Below, in pieces: positions 16,447-26,553 of a stretch of 64,000 nucleotides of DNA. Numbering within the stretch: the stretch's first letter is position 1; each line of letters starts with the position of its first letter. This DNA is from Bacteroidales bacterium (GTDB taxonomy: Bacteria; Bacteroidota; Bacteroidia; Bacteroidales; UBA932), in assembly GCA_016281315.1 (NCBI GenBank), contig JAEEIJ010000097.1, positions 24,079 to 88,078 on the forward strand, in the 5' to 3' direction. Both the position numbers and the translations under genes were made by a program. The notes beneath the pieces were generated by a model, which saw nothing but the letters and a program-made list of their open reading frames with translations, did no database searches and was not told where the DNA came from.

Positions 16447-18273
16447 ATGAAAAAGATCATTATTACAGTCATCGCATTGGTCGCCAGCCTCACTTCCTGC
16501 AGCGACTACCTGAACCGGGTGCCCAAGGCTACGATGGCCCCCGAAAACTACTTCCGCAGTGAGACCGACCTTCAGATGTTCTCCAACTCGTTCTACAACA
16601 ACCTGCTTCCCAAGGAACCCTACACGGAGCAGAGTGACCAGCTGGTGGGGAAGAGCCTGTCCAATGTTATGCGCGGCGGCAATACCCGTACGGTTCCCGC
16701 CTCGGGCGGCGGTTGGAGCAACAACGCCGGTTCCTGGAGCGATCTTCGCAAGATGAACACGCTCCTGGCCAATATGGACAAATGTGAAGACGCGGCCGCC
16801 GTGGCAAAATATACGGCGCTCACCCGTTTCTTCCGGGCCTATTTCTACTTCGATATGGTCCGCCGCTTCGGCGATGTGCCGTGGTATGACGTGGAACTGG
16901 GCACCACCAGCGAGGATCTTTACAAGGAGCGCGACAGCCGCGAGCTGGTGATGCAGAATATGCTCGCCGATATCGACTACGCCATCGAGAATCTCCCTTC
17001 GGCCGTGAGCACCTATCGTGTGAACCGCTGGACGGCACTCGCCCTCAAGGCCCGCTTCTGCCTGTTCGAAGGTACTTTCCGCAAGTATCACGACCCTGTG
17101 CTGTATCCCAAGATGTACGTGATTCAGCTGCCCGAAGGTGCCAAGGACGCCAGCTTCTATCTGGACGAGGCGGCCGACGCTGCCAAGGAACTGATGGATG
17201 ACGGCCCTTACCATCTGGCGCAGCTGGACGACTACCGCAAGCTGTTTGCTGCTGTCGATGCCAACAAGGACGAGTTCATCCTCGCCATCAAGAACGACCA
17301 GAGCCTGCAGGTTTGCAACAACTCCACCGCTTTTGCGATGATGACGTCCCAGGCTAATCCCGGCTTCACCCGCAAGTTCGTCGCCAGCGTGCTGATGGCC
17401 GACGGCACCCGTTTCACCGACCAGCCCGGTTGGGAAACGATGCAGTTCGTCCAGGAGATGCAGAACCGGGATCCCCGTCTGACGTCCATTCTCGTCGGCC
17501 CCGGTTATATGTATCTTGGTGACACCGAAGTTACCGCTCCCGACCTTAACTGCACCAAGACCGGTTATCAGGTGGCCAAGTTCGTGATGGACAAGACCCT
17601 GCCCGAATGGGGCCGTGTGGACAAGTCCTACAACGATATGCCCGTCTTCCGTCTGGCCGAGGTCTATCTGAACTATGCCGAGGCCAAGGCCGAGCTGGGA
17701 ACCCTTACTCAGGATGACCTGGATATTTCCATCAACCTCCTCCGCGACCGCGTGGGGATGCCTCATCTGGTGATGGCCGACGCCAACGCCAATCCCGACC
17801 CTTATATGAGCTCCGCTGAATTCGGCTACCGCAACGTGACGGGCGCCAACAAGGGTGTCATCCTCGAGATTCGTCGTGAGCGTGCCCTGGAACTGGCGAT
17901 GGAAGGCTTCCGCCTGAGCGACCTTACCCGATGGAGAGAGGGCAAGTGCCTGGAGCAGCCCATTTACGGCGTTTATTTCCCGGGTGCAGGTAAGTATGAC
18001 CTCACCGGAGACGGGAAGAACGATATTAACATCTGGACGGGCACCAACCCCAAGAGCCCGGATATGGCCGACTTCGAGTTGGGCGCGGAAACCGGACTGA
18101 TCCTTTCTTCCGATACGGCCGGCTACATCGACTATCACAAGAATACCGCCCGTTCCTTCGACGAGAACCGCGACTACTATTACCCCATCCCCAGCAAGGA
18201 GCGTCAGCTGTACCACGAGGCCGGCAAGTCCCTGTCTCAGAACCCCGGCTGGGTGGACGGTCTCAGCTACTAA
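16447..18273 (+). CDS. SusD-like outer-membrane lipoprotein (RagB/SusD)
   Basis: 608 residues. A lipobox (ASLTSCSDY) shows lipid anchoring. The SusD N-terminal TPR region has PENYFRSETDLQMFSNSFYN and the helical RFFRAYFYFDMVRRFGDVPW segment. The C-terminal part carries VFRLAEVYLNYAEAKAELG and RRERALELAMEGFRLSDLTRW, both diagnostic. I choose the ATG at 16447, preceded by GGAGG, over the ATG at 16432, because the signal sequence then starts with MKKIIIT. It pairs with the preceding SusC as the substrate-capturing lid. Its ligand cannot be read from the sequence. Confidence 0.94.
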   Translation: MKKIIITVIALVASLTSCSDYLNRVPKATMAPENYFRSETDLQMFSNSFYNNLLPKEPYTEQSDQLVGKSLSNVMRGGNTRTVPASGGGWSNNAGSWSDLRKMNTLLANMDKCEDAAAVAKYTALTRFFRAYFYFDMVRRFGDVPWYDVELGTTSEDLYKERDSRELVMQNMLADIDYAIENLPSAVSTYRVNRWTALALKARFCLFEGTFRKYHDPVLYPKMYVIQLPEGAKDASFYLDEAADAAKELMDDGPYHLAQLDDYRKLFAAVDANKDEFILAIKNDQSLQVCNNSTAFAMMTSQANPGFTRKFVASVLMADGTRFTDQPGWETMQFVQEMQNRDPRLTSILVGPGYMYLGDTEVTAPDLNCTKTGYQVAKFVMDKTLPEWGRVDKSYNDMPVFRLAEVYLNYAEAKAELGTLTQDDLDISINLLRDRVGMPHLVMADANANPDPYMSSAEFGYRNVTGANKGVILEIRRERALELAMEGFRLSDLTRWREGKCLEQPIYGVYFPGAGKYDLTGDGKNDINIWTGTNPKSPDMADFELGAETGLILSSDTAGYIDYHKNTARSFDENRDYYYPIPSKERQLYHEAGKSLSQNPGWVDGLSY

Positions 18274-18284
18274 CCCCATAAGGA

Positions 18285-21200
18285 ATGAACACTATGAAAA
18301 TGACAAATATATTCAAAACAGCAGCTATTGTGGCGCTGGGCCTGGCCCTCTTCTCCTGTAAGAAGGAAGAGGCGCACGAGGCCCGTGCCGTTGCGGCCAG
18401 CGAAACCTATCTGACCTTCGCTTCGGTTTCGGCCGCCGAGCAGCCTCTCAACGTTTACTCCGACGGCAGCTGGGTTGTGGATGTCTCCGATGACTGGATT
18501 ACCGTTTCGCCTATGTCCGGCGCCGGACCTATGGAGATAACCGTTTCAGTGGCCGACAATGCCACTGGCGGCATCGAGAACCGGCCCCGTGAAGGCAAGA
18601 TAACCATCCAGGGCGGCTCCCGCGAGCGCAATGCCGTCGTCGTCATCCATCAGGACGGCGACACCTACTTCGGCGTTGAGACGTACACCCTGGCCCAGAT
18701 CCGTGAACTGGACGATAAAGCCGTGGCCAAAGTGGCCCAGGCTCAGGTCTTCGCCCTGGCCGATAACGGTTTCATCGCCCGTGACGAGAGCGCCTTCCTG
18801 TTCGTGGAGGGCACCGGTGTCGCCAAGGGGGACAAAATCTCCTTCAACGGCGCCAAGAAGACCCTTTACGACGCTCCGGTGTTTGTGCTGGATGAATTCA
18901 ACGTGATCGAGGCCGGCGCCGCCGTCGTTCTTCCCGACGCGACGGATATCACCTCTACGCTGGCAAGCTTTGATTTCACCCAGACGCAGTTCGTCAGCCT
19001 GTCGGCCTCTCTGATCGGCACCAATATCTATATCACCCAGGGTCTCCAGATTCCCGCCTTCGGCCCGCTGGAGGCTTTGGAAATCGGCAAACTGGACCTG
19101 CACAAGGTGACCTTCACCGGTTTCAACGTGGGTAAGTCGATGCTCCTTACAGCCGTCGTCGACGGTGGCGTGGACGAAGCCCTTATCCCTTATCCGCTGA
19201 AGTTCAAGGTGCGCGTAGACGGCATCAACTATTCGACGGCCTCCTGGGCCGAAGACAGCCGTATCGACCCCGTGAACGGTCTGGGTTACATCGAGTACGT
19301 GCCCTTCGACCTGGCCACGACAGACCCCAATAAGGCGTACAAGCTGGATGTCTCCGACAAGAGCCCCCGTGTCACCGGTCCCTGGCCGGGAGACTACTGG
19401 CTCTTCTTCGGCAACGGCGCCATCAAGGCCGGCTCCGAAGTACGCATTGCCTTCGAGTCCCGTACTTCGGCCACCGGTCACAAATTCTGGATTCTGGAAT
19501 TCCTGGACGGCCAGGAGTGGCGTCCAGCCTGCGAGACCTTCACCTCCAGCGATCCCGGAGAGGAAGTGGTCTATACGCACGCGATGAACGCCGACGGTTC
19601 TACCAACGTGCAGGCCGACTACACGGTGAAATACCGCAAGAATTCCGAACACGCCCAGTTCCGTTTCCGCTGCGTGGCCAACTGGCGGGCCAACGGTGCC
19701 GGCCCCCTCGCCGCCCGTAACACTGGATCGGCCCGTCTCACGGTGACGGATACCGCGGACGAGACCTACCAGCCCACCATCGAAATCATCACGGAAGGCA
19801 ACGGCATCGAGAAAGATCCCGTGTATGCCAACATTGAGGTTTCGCCCGACCTTCTCACCTTCAACGGAACGCCGGATGCTCCTAAGACCATTACGGTTAC
19901 TTCCGACTACGACTTCACCGTTACTACGCCCGCAGACTGGCTGTCCTTCGACGTGACGGAAGGCCTGGCCGGTGAGCCCACCGAGATTAAGGTGACCTGC
20001 GCCCCGAGCGAGCTGTCCGAACTGCGCCAGAGCACCATCAAGATCATTTCCGAGGATTCCGAGAAGGTGATCAACGTGGTGCAGAGCGCCGCCGGTCAGC
20101 AGCTGGATCCGTTTATCAGCGTTTCCGACGGCAACCGCGTTGAATTGCTGGCCGCCGAAGGGACCAAGACGCTGAAGGTACAGTCCAACGTGGAAGTGAG
20201 CGCCGAATCCCTCAATAGCGAGTGGATTACCGTGGAGAAGGCCGGGACCAAGGCGATGGTGGAGTGGACGGAATACACCGTTACCTACACCGCCAACGAG
20301 CTGGAAACCGAACGCAGCGGCAAGGTGCGCTTCTATAATACTGAGAAGAATCTGGAAGCTGTCGTGACCCTCGTCCAGGCCGGGAAGGAACCCGAGCCGA
20401 TCTATCCCGCCGGCGTTTACTTCCAGGACGACTTTAATTGGTTCAAGGATATTGCCGATGCTGCTAATGCAGGAGACGGCGTGGGAACGCAGACGTCCTC
20501 CGCTGCGGCTCCCAATGTGTACACGTTTGATGAAACGGGCAGTCAGGTATTCCTCAGCCGCTTTGCCGCTAAAGGGTATGAAGATCTGAATCCCACGGCA
20601 AAGGTAATGTATTTGCAGAAATACTATCTCAAATTCAGTAAGGGTAATAATGTGGGCGGTATTCGTCTTCCCAAGATGGATTTTGGTTCCACGCCGAAGA
20701 ACGTCGTACTGGAGTTTGACTGGTGCGCCCAGATGGGCGGTTCCGGCTCCGTGGACGCCGTTTCTATGAACGTGGAAGTTACCGGTGCCGGTGTCTGCGG
20801 TGACAGCAATGCCGCAGTGAGCAATGAATATGCTCATACGCAGAATACCGGTGAGATGTTCTGGCAGCACATCAAGATTGCGCTAAAGGGCGTCACGGAC
20901 GATACACGTATCGAGATTAAGCCCACGAAATTCGGCGCCACTACTGGTTACTATCGCTTCTTCCTGGATAACATCAAGGTGGCCGATCCGGTCCCTGCCG
21001 TGAACGATGTCCTTTGGGAAGAATGGTGGCAGGGCTCCGAAGCGGAGGAAAAACCTTCGGCCTACTGCGCCTCCGCCGATAAGACGACGGTTTCCTTCGA
21101 CAATGCGCCCATTACCTACACGGAAAGCGGCTCCACTGTCATGAAGGCCGATGGCCTGGTGTACTACAATACGGCCGCTACGGCAGCGGGAGATCCCCAG

Positions 21201-21539
21201 AAGCAGATGAACCTGCTGATTGCCAAGAACAGCGGGACCCTGAAGGCCGACGGTATTCCCTGCTATGGTGTGAAGAAGGCCACCCTGACCTACCGGAGCA
21301 ACTCCAAGCTGGAGGGCAACCATCAGGTGACGACCTCCACCACAGGGGTTACGATCGGCACGCTCGCCGCGTCGTTCGTACCGAAGTTGGACCTGGAAAC
21401 CAAGAACACCTACACCATTACCTGTCCCATTACTGTGGATGAAGGTGTAAAGAACTTCGACCTTACGTTTACCAACATCAGCACCAGCGCCAACATCCGC
21501 GTAGATGGATTTGAACTGGTTGTGACGGAGGTTTATTAA
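18285..21539 (+). CDS. BACON-domain surface lipoprotein of the SusCD locus
   Basis: 1084 residues. The lipobox is LFSCKK. At least two, probably three, BACON-type beta domains are visible: about 37-127 (WVVDVSDDWITVSP), 515-600 (FTVTTPADWLSFDV) and 605-700 (SLNSEWITVEK). Between and after them lie jelly-roll-like regions (FLDNIKVADP, VDGFELVVTEVY). Proteins at this position in SusCD operons usually bind the substrate at the cell surface. No catalytic motif is seen. Base composition is slightly AT-richer from about 20440 on, which may mark a domain acquired separately. A strong terminator 21 bases after the stop ends the operon. Confidence 0.85.
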   Translation: MNTMKMTNIFKTAAIVALGLALFSCKKEEAHEARAVAASETYLTFASVSAAEQPLNVYSDGSWVVDVSDDWITVSPMSGAGPMEITVSVADNATGGIENRPREGKITIQGGSRERNAVVVIHQDGDTYFGVETYTLAQIRELDDKAVAKVAQAQVFALADNGFIARDESAFLFVEGTGVAKGDKISFNGAKKTLYDAPVFVLDEFNVIEAGAAVVLPDATDITSTLASFDFTQTQFVSLSASLIGTNIYITQGLQIPAFGPLEALEIGKLDLHKVTFTGFNVGKSMLLTAVVDGGVDEALIPYPLKFKVRVDGINYSTASWAEDSRIDPVNGLGYIEYVPFDLATTDPNKAYKLDVSDKSPRVTGPWPGDYWLFFGNGAIKAGSEVRIAFESRTSATGHKFWILEFLDGQEWRPACETFTSSDPGEEVVYTHAMNADGSTNVQADYTVKYRKNSEHAQFRFRCVANWRANGAGPLAARNTGSARLTVTDTADETYQPTIEIITEGNGIEKDPVYANIEVSPDLLTFNGTPDAPKTITVTSDYDFTVTTPADWLSFDVTEGLAGEPTEIKVTCAPSELSELRQSTIKIISEDSEKVINVVQSAAGQQLDPFISVSDGNRVELLAAEGTKTLKVQSNVEVSAESLNSEWITVEKAGTKAMVEWTEYTVTYTANELETERSGKVRFYNTEKNLEAVVTLVQAGKEPEPIYPAGVYFQDDFNWFKDIADAANAGDGVGTQTSSAAAPNVYTFDETGSQVFLSRFAAKGYEDLNPTAKVMYLQKYYLKFSKGNNVGGIRLPKMDFGSTPKNVVLEFDWCAQMGGSGSVDAVSMNVEVTGAGVCGDSNAAVSNEYAHTQNTGEMFWQHIKIALKGVTDDTRIEIKPTKFGATTGYYRFFLDNIKVADPVPAVNDVLWEEWWQGSEAEEKPSAYCASADKTTVSFDNAPITYTESGSTVMKADGLVYYNTAATAAGDPQKQMNLLIAKNSGTLKADGIPCYGVKKATLTYRSNSKLEGNHQVTTSTTGVTIGTLAASFVPKLDLETKNTYTITCPITVDEGVKNFDLTFTNISTSANIRVDGFELVVTEVY

Positions 21540-21560
21540 GCGTCCTCTGCGCACGATTTG

Positions 21561-21597
21561 AAAGGGACCGCCCCACTCGGGACGGTCCCTTTTTTCT
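21561..21597 (+). terminator. Terminator of the phosphoesterase-SusCD operon
   Basis: A 10-bp stem (AAAGGGACCG with CGGTCCCTTT) closes a 12-base loop and runs into a T tract. Confidence 0.85.
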
Positions 21598-21598
21598 C

Positions 21599-21630
21599 TT
21601 TGTTATTTCCGATTCTTTTTCGTATATTTG
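21599..21630 (+). promoter_or_regulatory. gyrA promoter
   Basis: TTTG at 21599-21602 and TATATTTG at 21623-21630 with a 20-base spacer fit the Bacteroidota -33/-7 consensus. It begins just after the preceding terminator, 24 bases before the ATG. Confidence 0.8.
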
Positions 21631-21654
21631 TACGTTTATATAGAACGATAGAAA

Positions 21655-24183
21655 ATGGATCAAAACGAAGAGAAAGATATCCTTGAAGAGGCCGGCGGAA
21701 CCGGCTATATCGAGCAGGTAGAGATCGACCACGAAATGCGCACGGCGTATATCGATTATTCGATGTCCGTCATCGTGTCCCGCGCCCTTCCGGACGCCCG
21801 CGACGGCCTCAAGCCCGTCCAGCGCCGCGTCCTGTTCGGGATGGACAATATGGGCCTGAGCTATAACGGCCAAACCAAGAAGAGCGCCCGTATCGTGGGT
21901 GAGGTGATGGGTAAGTATCACCCGCACGGAGACTCCAGCGTTTACGACGCCATGGTGCGCCTGGGCCAGGAATGGAACCAGCGCTACCCCATGGTGAAGG
22001 GCCAGGGTAACTTCGGCTCGGTGGACGGCGATTCTCCGGCCGCCATGCGTTACACGGAAGCCAAGCTCCAGAAGATGGCGGAGGATGTCCTGGCCGATAT
22101 GGACAAGGACACCGTGGATATGGCGCTCAACTTCGACGATACGCTGGAAGAGCCCACCGTCCTCCCCACCAAGGCTCCGCTGCTGCTGCTGAACGGTGCC
22201 TCCGGCATCGCCGTGGGTATGGCCACCAATATGGCTCCCCACAACCTGGGCGAATGCTGCGACGCCATCTGCGCCTATATCGACAATCCGGAAATCACCA
22301 CGGATGAACTGATGCAGTACATCAAGGGTCCGGATTTCCCCACCGGCGGCATCGTAATGGGTAAGGCCGGCATCAAGGAGGCCTATGAAACGGGCCGCGG
22401 CCGCGTGGTCATCCGTTCCAAGACGGAAATCGAGGTGGACGAGCACGGCCGCGAGACCATCGTGGTCACCGAAATCCCCTATATGGTGAACAAGCGGGAG
22501 ATGATCGAGAAGATCGCCGCCCTGGCCGATGAAAAGAAGGTGGAGGGCATCTCCTACATCAACGACGAAAGTTCCCGCGGCGAAACCCGCGTGGTCATCC
22601 GCCTCAAGCAGGGCACCAACTCCGGCGTGGTGCTGAACCTCCTGTTCAAGTACAGCCCCCTGCAGAGCAGCTTCTCGTTCAACAACGTGGCCCTGGTGAA
22701 GGGACGTCCCCGCATCCTCAGCCTCAAGGAAATCATCGGCCAATTCGTGGAATTCCGCCACGAGGTCGTGGTGCGCCGCACCAAGTTCGAGCTGGACAAA
22801 GCCCAGAAGCGCGCCCACATCCTGGAAGGTCTCCTCAAGGCGATGGATCTCATCGACGAGATCGTTCACATCATCCGCTACGAATCCAAGAGCATCGATG
22901 AGGCCAAACAGATGCTCGTAGACCGCTACCAGTTCACCGAGCCGCAGGCCGCCGCCATCGTGGAGATGCGTCTGCGTCAGCTCGTCGGCCTGGAACGCGA
23001 GAAGCTCCAGAACGAGTACGACGACCTGATGAAGTTCATCGAGCGCTGCAACCAGATCCTGGGCAGCGTGGAGGAGCAGCTGGGCGTGGTGAAGACCGAA
23101 ACCCAGGAGCTCAAGGCCCGCTATGCGGACCCCCGCCGCACGGAGATTACCCTCGCGGCCGACGAATTCAACCCGGAGGACTTCTACGCCGACGAAGACC
23201 AGGTGATCACCATTTCCCACCTGGGCTACATCAAGCGCACTGCCCTCACGGAGTTCCGCACGCAGCACCGCGGCGGCGTGGGGATGAAGGGCAGCGCCAC
23301 GCGCGACGAAGACTTCATCGAGCACATCTACATCGCCAATACGCACAGTACGATGCTCCTCTTCACCCAGAAGGGCCGCTGCTACTGGCTCAAGGTCTAT
23401 GAGATTCCGGAAGGCAACCGCACCTCCAAGGGCCGCGCCATCCAGAACATCCTGATGATCGAGCCGGACGACGCCGTGCGCGCGTATCTCAACGTGAAGA
23501 CCCTCAAGGACGAGGAATTCATCAACAACAATTATATTATGATGGTCACCCGCCGGGGTATCGTCAAGAAGACCACCCTGGAGGCCTACTCCCGTCCGCG
23601 CACCAACGGCGTGAACGCCATCAACATCCGCGAGGACGACGAACTGCTGGAGGCCATCCTCACCAACGGTCACTGCAACATTATGATTGCAGCCCACGGC
23701 GGCCGCTGCGTCCACTTCGACGAAACCCAGGCCCGTCCCCTCGGCCGCACCTCGATGGGCGTCCGTGGCATCAATCTTGATGAAGGGGATTATGTCGTCG
23801 GCGTTGTATGTATGGATCCCGCCGCGGAAGATGCCGCGCAGCACCAGGTGCTGGCCGTCTCCGAGAATGGTTTCGGCAAACGCTCGGATCCCGCCGACTA
23901 CCGTCAGACCTCCCGCGGTGCAAAGGGAGTGAAGACGCTTGAAATAACGGAAAAGACCGGGCCGCTGGTAGCGATCAAGAACGTCACCGATGAAGACGAC
24001 CTCATGATCATCTGCCGCTCCGGAATGACCATCCGGATGCCTGTCAACACCATACGTGTTGCCGGACGTGCCACTCAGGGCGTAAAGCTCATCAACATCC
24101 GCGAAGGAGACTCCATCGCCGCCATCTCGGTTGTTGAACACAATGAAGAAGAGGAAGAAAATAACAACAACGAAGAACAATAG
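21655..24183 (+). CDS. gyrA: DNA gyrase subunit A
   Basis: 842 residues. Breaks and rejoins DNA during negative supercoiling, working with GyrB. The catalytic tyrosine is Tyr133 in AAMRYTEAK. In the quinolone-resistance region, the residues equivalent to E. coli Ser83 and Asp87 are Ser94 and Asp98 ([10 protein letters not shown]), the susceptible forms. The C-terminal domain has a GyrA-box-like [12 protein letters not shown], favouring gyrase over topoisomerase IV ParC. An acidic, Asn-rich tail ([12 protein letters not shown]) ends the protein. Three of the few CATG words in this part of the window lie close together at 21950-22050, within the conserved catalytic region. It has its own promoter. 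Confidence 0.96.
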   Translation: MDQNEEKDILEEAGGTGYIEQVEIDHEMRTAYIDYSMSVIVSRALPDARDGLKPVQRRVLFGMDNMGLSYNGQTKKSARIVGEVMGKYHPHGDSSVYDAMVRLGQEWNQRYPMVKGQGNFGSVDGDSPAAMRYTEAKLQKMAEDVLADMDKDTVDMALNFDDTLEEPTVLPTKAPLLLLNGASGIAVGMATNMAPHNLGECCDAICAYIDNPEITTDELMQYIKGPDFPTGGIVMGKAGIKEAYETGRGRVVIRSKTEIEVDEHGRETIVVTEIPYMVNKREMIEKIAALADEKKVEGISYINDESSRGETRVVIRLKQGTNSGVVLNLLFKYSPLQSSFSFNNVALVKGRPRILSLKEIIGQFVEFRHEVVVRRTKFELDKAQKRAHILEGLLKAMDLIDEIVHIIRYESKSIDEAKQMLVDRYQFTEPQAAAIVEMRLRQLVGLEREKLQNEYDDLMKFIERCNQILGSVEEQLGVVKTETQELKARYADPRRTEITLAADEFNPEDFYADEDQVITISHLGYIKRTALTEFRTQHRGGVGMKGSATRDEDFIEHIYIANTHSTMLLFTQKGRCYWLKVYEIPEGNRTSKGRAIQNILMIEPDDAVRAYLNVKTLKDEEFINNNYIMMVTRRGIVKKTTLEAYSRPRTNGVNAINIREDDELLEAILTNGHCNIMIAAHGGRCVHFDETQARPLGRTSMGVRGINLDEGDYVVGVVCMDPAAEDAAQHQVLAVSENGFGKRSDPADYRQTSRGAKGVKTLEITEKTGPLVAIKNVTDEDDLMIICRSGMTIRMPVNTIRVAGRATQGVKLINIREGDSIAAISVVEHNEEEEENNNNEEQ

Positions 24184-24187
24184 TACC

Positions 24188-25501
24188 ATGAAAAAGTTAG
24201 TTCTCGCCGCCATCGCGCTGGTCTGCTCCCTGCAGCTGGCCGTGGCTCAGAAGGCCGATGCCGATATGCAGAAGGCCGTGGACAAGGCCCTTGCCGCAAC
24301 GCAGGATGCCAAGAAGGCTGCCAAGCCCGCCACCTGGATCAAGCTGGCGGAGGCTTATATGAAGGCCTACAACAACCCCACCTCCAACATCACGATGGGT
24401 CTGGACAAGCAGACCTTCCAGATGATGTCCTCCGAAAAGCCCCAGTCCGTTTCGGCCGTGGAAATCGAAGGAACGCAGCTGGAGAAGTGGTCCCTTTCCC
24501 ACGTGGATGTCTTTTTCAACGCATCGGGGATGCTGGTGATGACGGTGGTCACCAAACCGTCCGTTAAGGGAGACCTGCTGGGTGAGGCGGCCAAGGCCTA
24601 TTCCAAGGCTTTCGAGCTGGGCGGTAAGGAGAAGGACATCGCTCCCAAGATGAAGGAGATCGAGGACGATTACATCAACGACGCCCTCAACGCCTACCGT
24701 CTGGGCGATATGGCCAGGGCCAGCGACCTGTTCCTGGGCGCGGCCGACGTATCGGCCCTGGCTCCCAGCGCGGCCAGGAATTTCGAGGCTTCGTACAACT
24801 CGGCCTTCACCGCTATGAGCGTGAAGAACTACGATCGTGCGGAAGCCCTCCTGAACGCCTGCGTGGAGAACGGATACTTCTCGGACGGCAATGTCTACGC
24901 GAACCTCTCGGAGTGCGCCCTCGCCAAGGCCGATACCACCGCTGCCAAGAACTATCTCGCCGGCGGCTTGGTTTCCTATCCCAACAACCCCATCATCCTG
25001 ACGAACCTCATCAACCTGTATCTGCAGACCAAGGAGGATCCCGCCAAGATCGTGGAACTGCTGGACGAGGCCAAGAAGACCCTCCCGGACAACGCTTCCC
25101 TCTATTTCGTGGAAGGCAACATCTACACCAACATCAAGGAGTATGACAAAGCTGTCGCCGCCTACGAAAACGGTCTCAAGATCTCTCCCGAGTACGATAT
25201 GTGCTACTACGGTATCGCCAACGTGGCGGTAGAGAGGGCCAAGGACCTGGAAGCCGAGCGTGAGGCCCTGGACATCCGCAACTACAAGAAGTACGACGAA
25301 CTCACCGACAAACTGAACCAGGTGTATGCAGAAGCCATCCCTCCGTTCGAGAAATGCTATGAGGTGAGCAAGGACGAGCAGGTGAAGAGCGTGGCTGCCA
25401 CCTATCTCAAGCAGCTGAGCTTCATCCTCCGCAACAAGGATCCCAAGTATATGGAAGCCTACGGCAAGTGGGACGCCATCGTCAAGGGTAACGCTCAGTA
25501 A
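24188..25501 (+). CDS. Secreted tetratricopeptide-repeat protein
   Basis: 437 residues with a signal peptide (LQLAVAQ). Helical repeats of TPR type span most of the mature protein, clearest at EYDKAVAAYENGLKISPEYD and DYINDALNAYRLGDMARASD. TPR arrays mediate protein-protein contacts; no enzymatic motif is seen. The ATG at 24188 is chosen since the signal peptide starts there; upstream in-frame ATGs lie inside gyrA. It starts four bases after gyrA ends and is probably co-transcribed. The unit is closed by a hairpin embedded in the end of convergent phoH. Confidence 0.85.
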   Translation: MKKLVLAAIALVCSLQLAVAQKADADMQKAVDKALAATQDAKKAAKPATWIKLAEAYMKAYNNPTSNITMGLDKQTFQMMSSEKPQSVSAVEIEGTQLEKWSLSHVDVFFNASGMLVMTVVTKPSVKGDLLGEAAKAYSKAFELGGKEKDIAPKMKEIEDDYINDALNAYRLGDMARASDLFLGAADVSALAPSAARNFEASYNSAFTAMSVKNYDRAEALLNACVENGYFSDGNVYANLSECALAKADTTAAKNYLAGGLVSYPNNPIILTNLINLYLQTKEDPAKIVELLDEAKKTLPDNASLYFVEGNIYTNIKEYDKAVAAYENGLKISPEYDMCYYGIANVAVERAKDLEAEREALDIRNYKKYDELTDKLNQVYAEAIPPFEKCYEVSKDEQVKSVAATYLKQLSFILRNKDPKYMEAYGKWDAIVKGNAQ

Positions 25502-25508
25502 TTGACAG

Positions 25509-26474
25509 CTATTCCTTTTCTAAGGCCGGTTCCTCTTCGGGACCGGCTTTTTTGTCGAAGGCGCGGACGATTTTGGTGACGAGGGGGTGACGGACGATGT
25601 CCTGGGTGCTGAATCGGATGGTGGTGATGCCCTTAATGCCTTCCAGCAGTTTGATGCCGGCGAGAAGGCCGCTGTCCGCGGGGCGGGGGAGGTCCACCTG
25701 GGTGGCGTCCCCGGTAACGATGAATTTGGCCGAGGGCCCCATACGGGTGAGGAACATCTTCAGCTGCCCCAGGTTCGTGTTCTGGGCCTCGTCCAGGATG
25801 ACGCAGGCGCGGTCCAGGGTGCGTCCCCTCATATAGGCGAGCGGCGCGATCTGGATGGTGCCGTCGGCCATAAACTCCTGCAGGCGCTTGGAGGGAATCA
25901 TATCCGACAGGGCGTCGTAGAGGGGCTGGAGATACGGGTCCAGTTTGTCCTTGAGGTCCCCGGGCAGGAAGCCCAGGCGCTCGCCGGCTTCCACGGCGGG
26001 ACGGGTGAGGATGATGCGTTTGATCTCGCGGTTCTTCAGGGCGCGTACGGCCAGGGCGATGGCCATATAGGTCTTTCCGGTACCGGCCGGGCCGATGGCG
26101 AAGATGAGGTCGTCCTCGAAATAGGCTTTGATGAGGTCCTGCTGGGTCTTGTTGCGGGCGCGGATGGGTTTGCCGTCCGTACCGTGCACGATGACAGCAT
26201 CGGCCGTAGGGCGGGCCGATTCTCCGTTGCCCGTGAAGATGTCCTCCACGTCATAGACGGTGAGGTTCATCTTGCGGTGGCGGCGCTGCACCAGCTCGGC
26301 AAAGCGGATGTTGAACTCCGCGATGTCGCTTTCGCGGCCGTCCAGGATGAGTTCGTCGCCGCGGGCGACTACTTTCAGGTGGGGAAAATACGAGCAGAAT
26401 TCGGTGAGAATGCGATTCCCTACGCCATAGATTTCTATGGGGTCGATGGCTTCCAGCTTGATGGTTTTCTTCAT
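25509..26474 (-). CDS. phoH: PhoH-family ATPase
   Basis: 321 residues. PhoH-like proteins are cytosolic P-loop ATPases of the helicase superfamily, implicated in RNA metabolism. Walker A is IGPAGTGKTYMAIALAV, and Walker B is ACVILDEAQNT; GDATQVDLPR is the next family motif. An N-terminal KH-like segment precedes the ATPase. A TATATTTG -7 box on the minus strand (26489-26482) ends seven bases before the ATG. Its last codons contain a hairpin that also serves as the terminator of the convergent TPR gene, so part of the acidic C-terminus (GPEEEPALEKE) is shaped by that structure. Confidence 0.92.
   Translation of the reverse strand: MKKTIKLEAIDPIEIYGVGNRILTEFCSYFPHLKVVARGDELILDGRESDIAEFNIRFAELVQRRHRKMNLTVYDVEDIFTGNGESARPTADAVIVHGTDGKPIRARNKTQQDLIKAYFEDDLIFAIGPAGTGKTYMAIALAVRALKNREIKRIILTRPAVEAGERLGFLPGDLKDKLDPYLQPLYDALSDMIPSKRLQEFMADGTIQIAPLAYMRGRTLDRACVILDEAQNTNLGQLKMFLTRMGPSAKFIVTGDATQVDLPRPADSGLLAGIKLLEGIKGITTIRFSTQDIVRHPLVTKIVRAFDKKAGPEEEPALEKE
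25525..25553 (+). terminator. Terminator of the gyrA-TPR unit, inside the phoH coding end
   Basis: A 9-bp stem (GCCGGTTCC with GGGACCGGC, one G-U) with a five-base loop is followed by six T residues on the plus strand. It lies wholly within the final codons of phoH. Confidence 0.8.
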
Positions 26475-26498
26475 ACAGACACAAATATACTATATTTA

Positions 26499-26531
26499 TT
26501 TGGCTTGTTTTTGGAAAAAAGCGTATTTTTG
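26499..26531 (+). promoter_or_regulatory. Promoter of the SPOR-pseudopeptidase-leuS operon
   Basis: TTTG at 26499-26502 and TATTTTTG at 26524-26531 are separated by 21 bases. An AAGGAGG ribosome-binding site, unusual for this phylum, follows at 26538-26544. Confidence 0.65.
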
Positions 26532-26553
26532 TAAGTTAAGGAGGATTATGAGT

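Noticed and set aside
13285..18279. Open frame of 1664 codons on the minus strand opposite SusC and SusD
   Set aside because: It is antisense to two clearly recognisable genes in a GC-rich, C/G-ending codon context that suppresses stops on the other strand. Its product is His/Gly/Val-rich without any domain.
21478..24213. Minus-strand frame of 911 codons opposite gyrA
   Set aside because: Antisense of gyrA; stretches such as repeated FF and VV at its start come from the acidic/Asn tail of gyrA read backwards.
26437..26553. Longer N-terminus for the SPOR lipoprotein
   Set aside because: It would begin inside phoH and upstream of the promoter, and would destroy the lipoprotein signal sequence.
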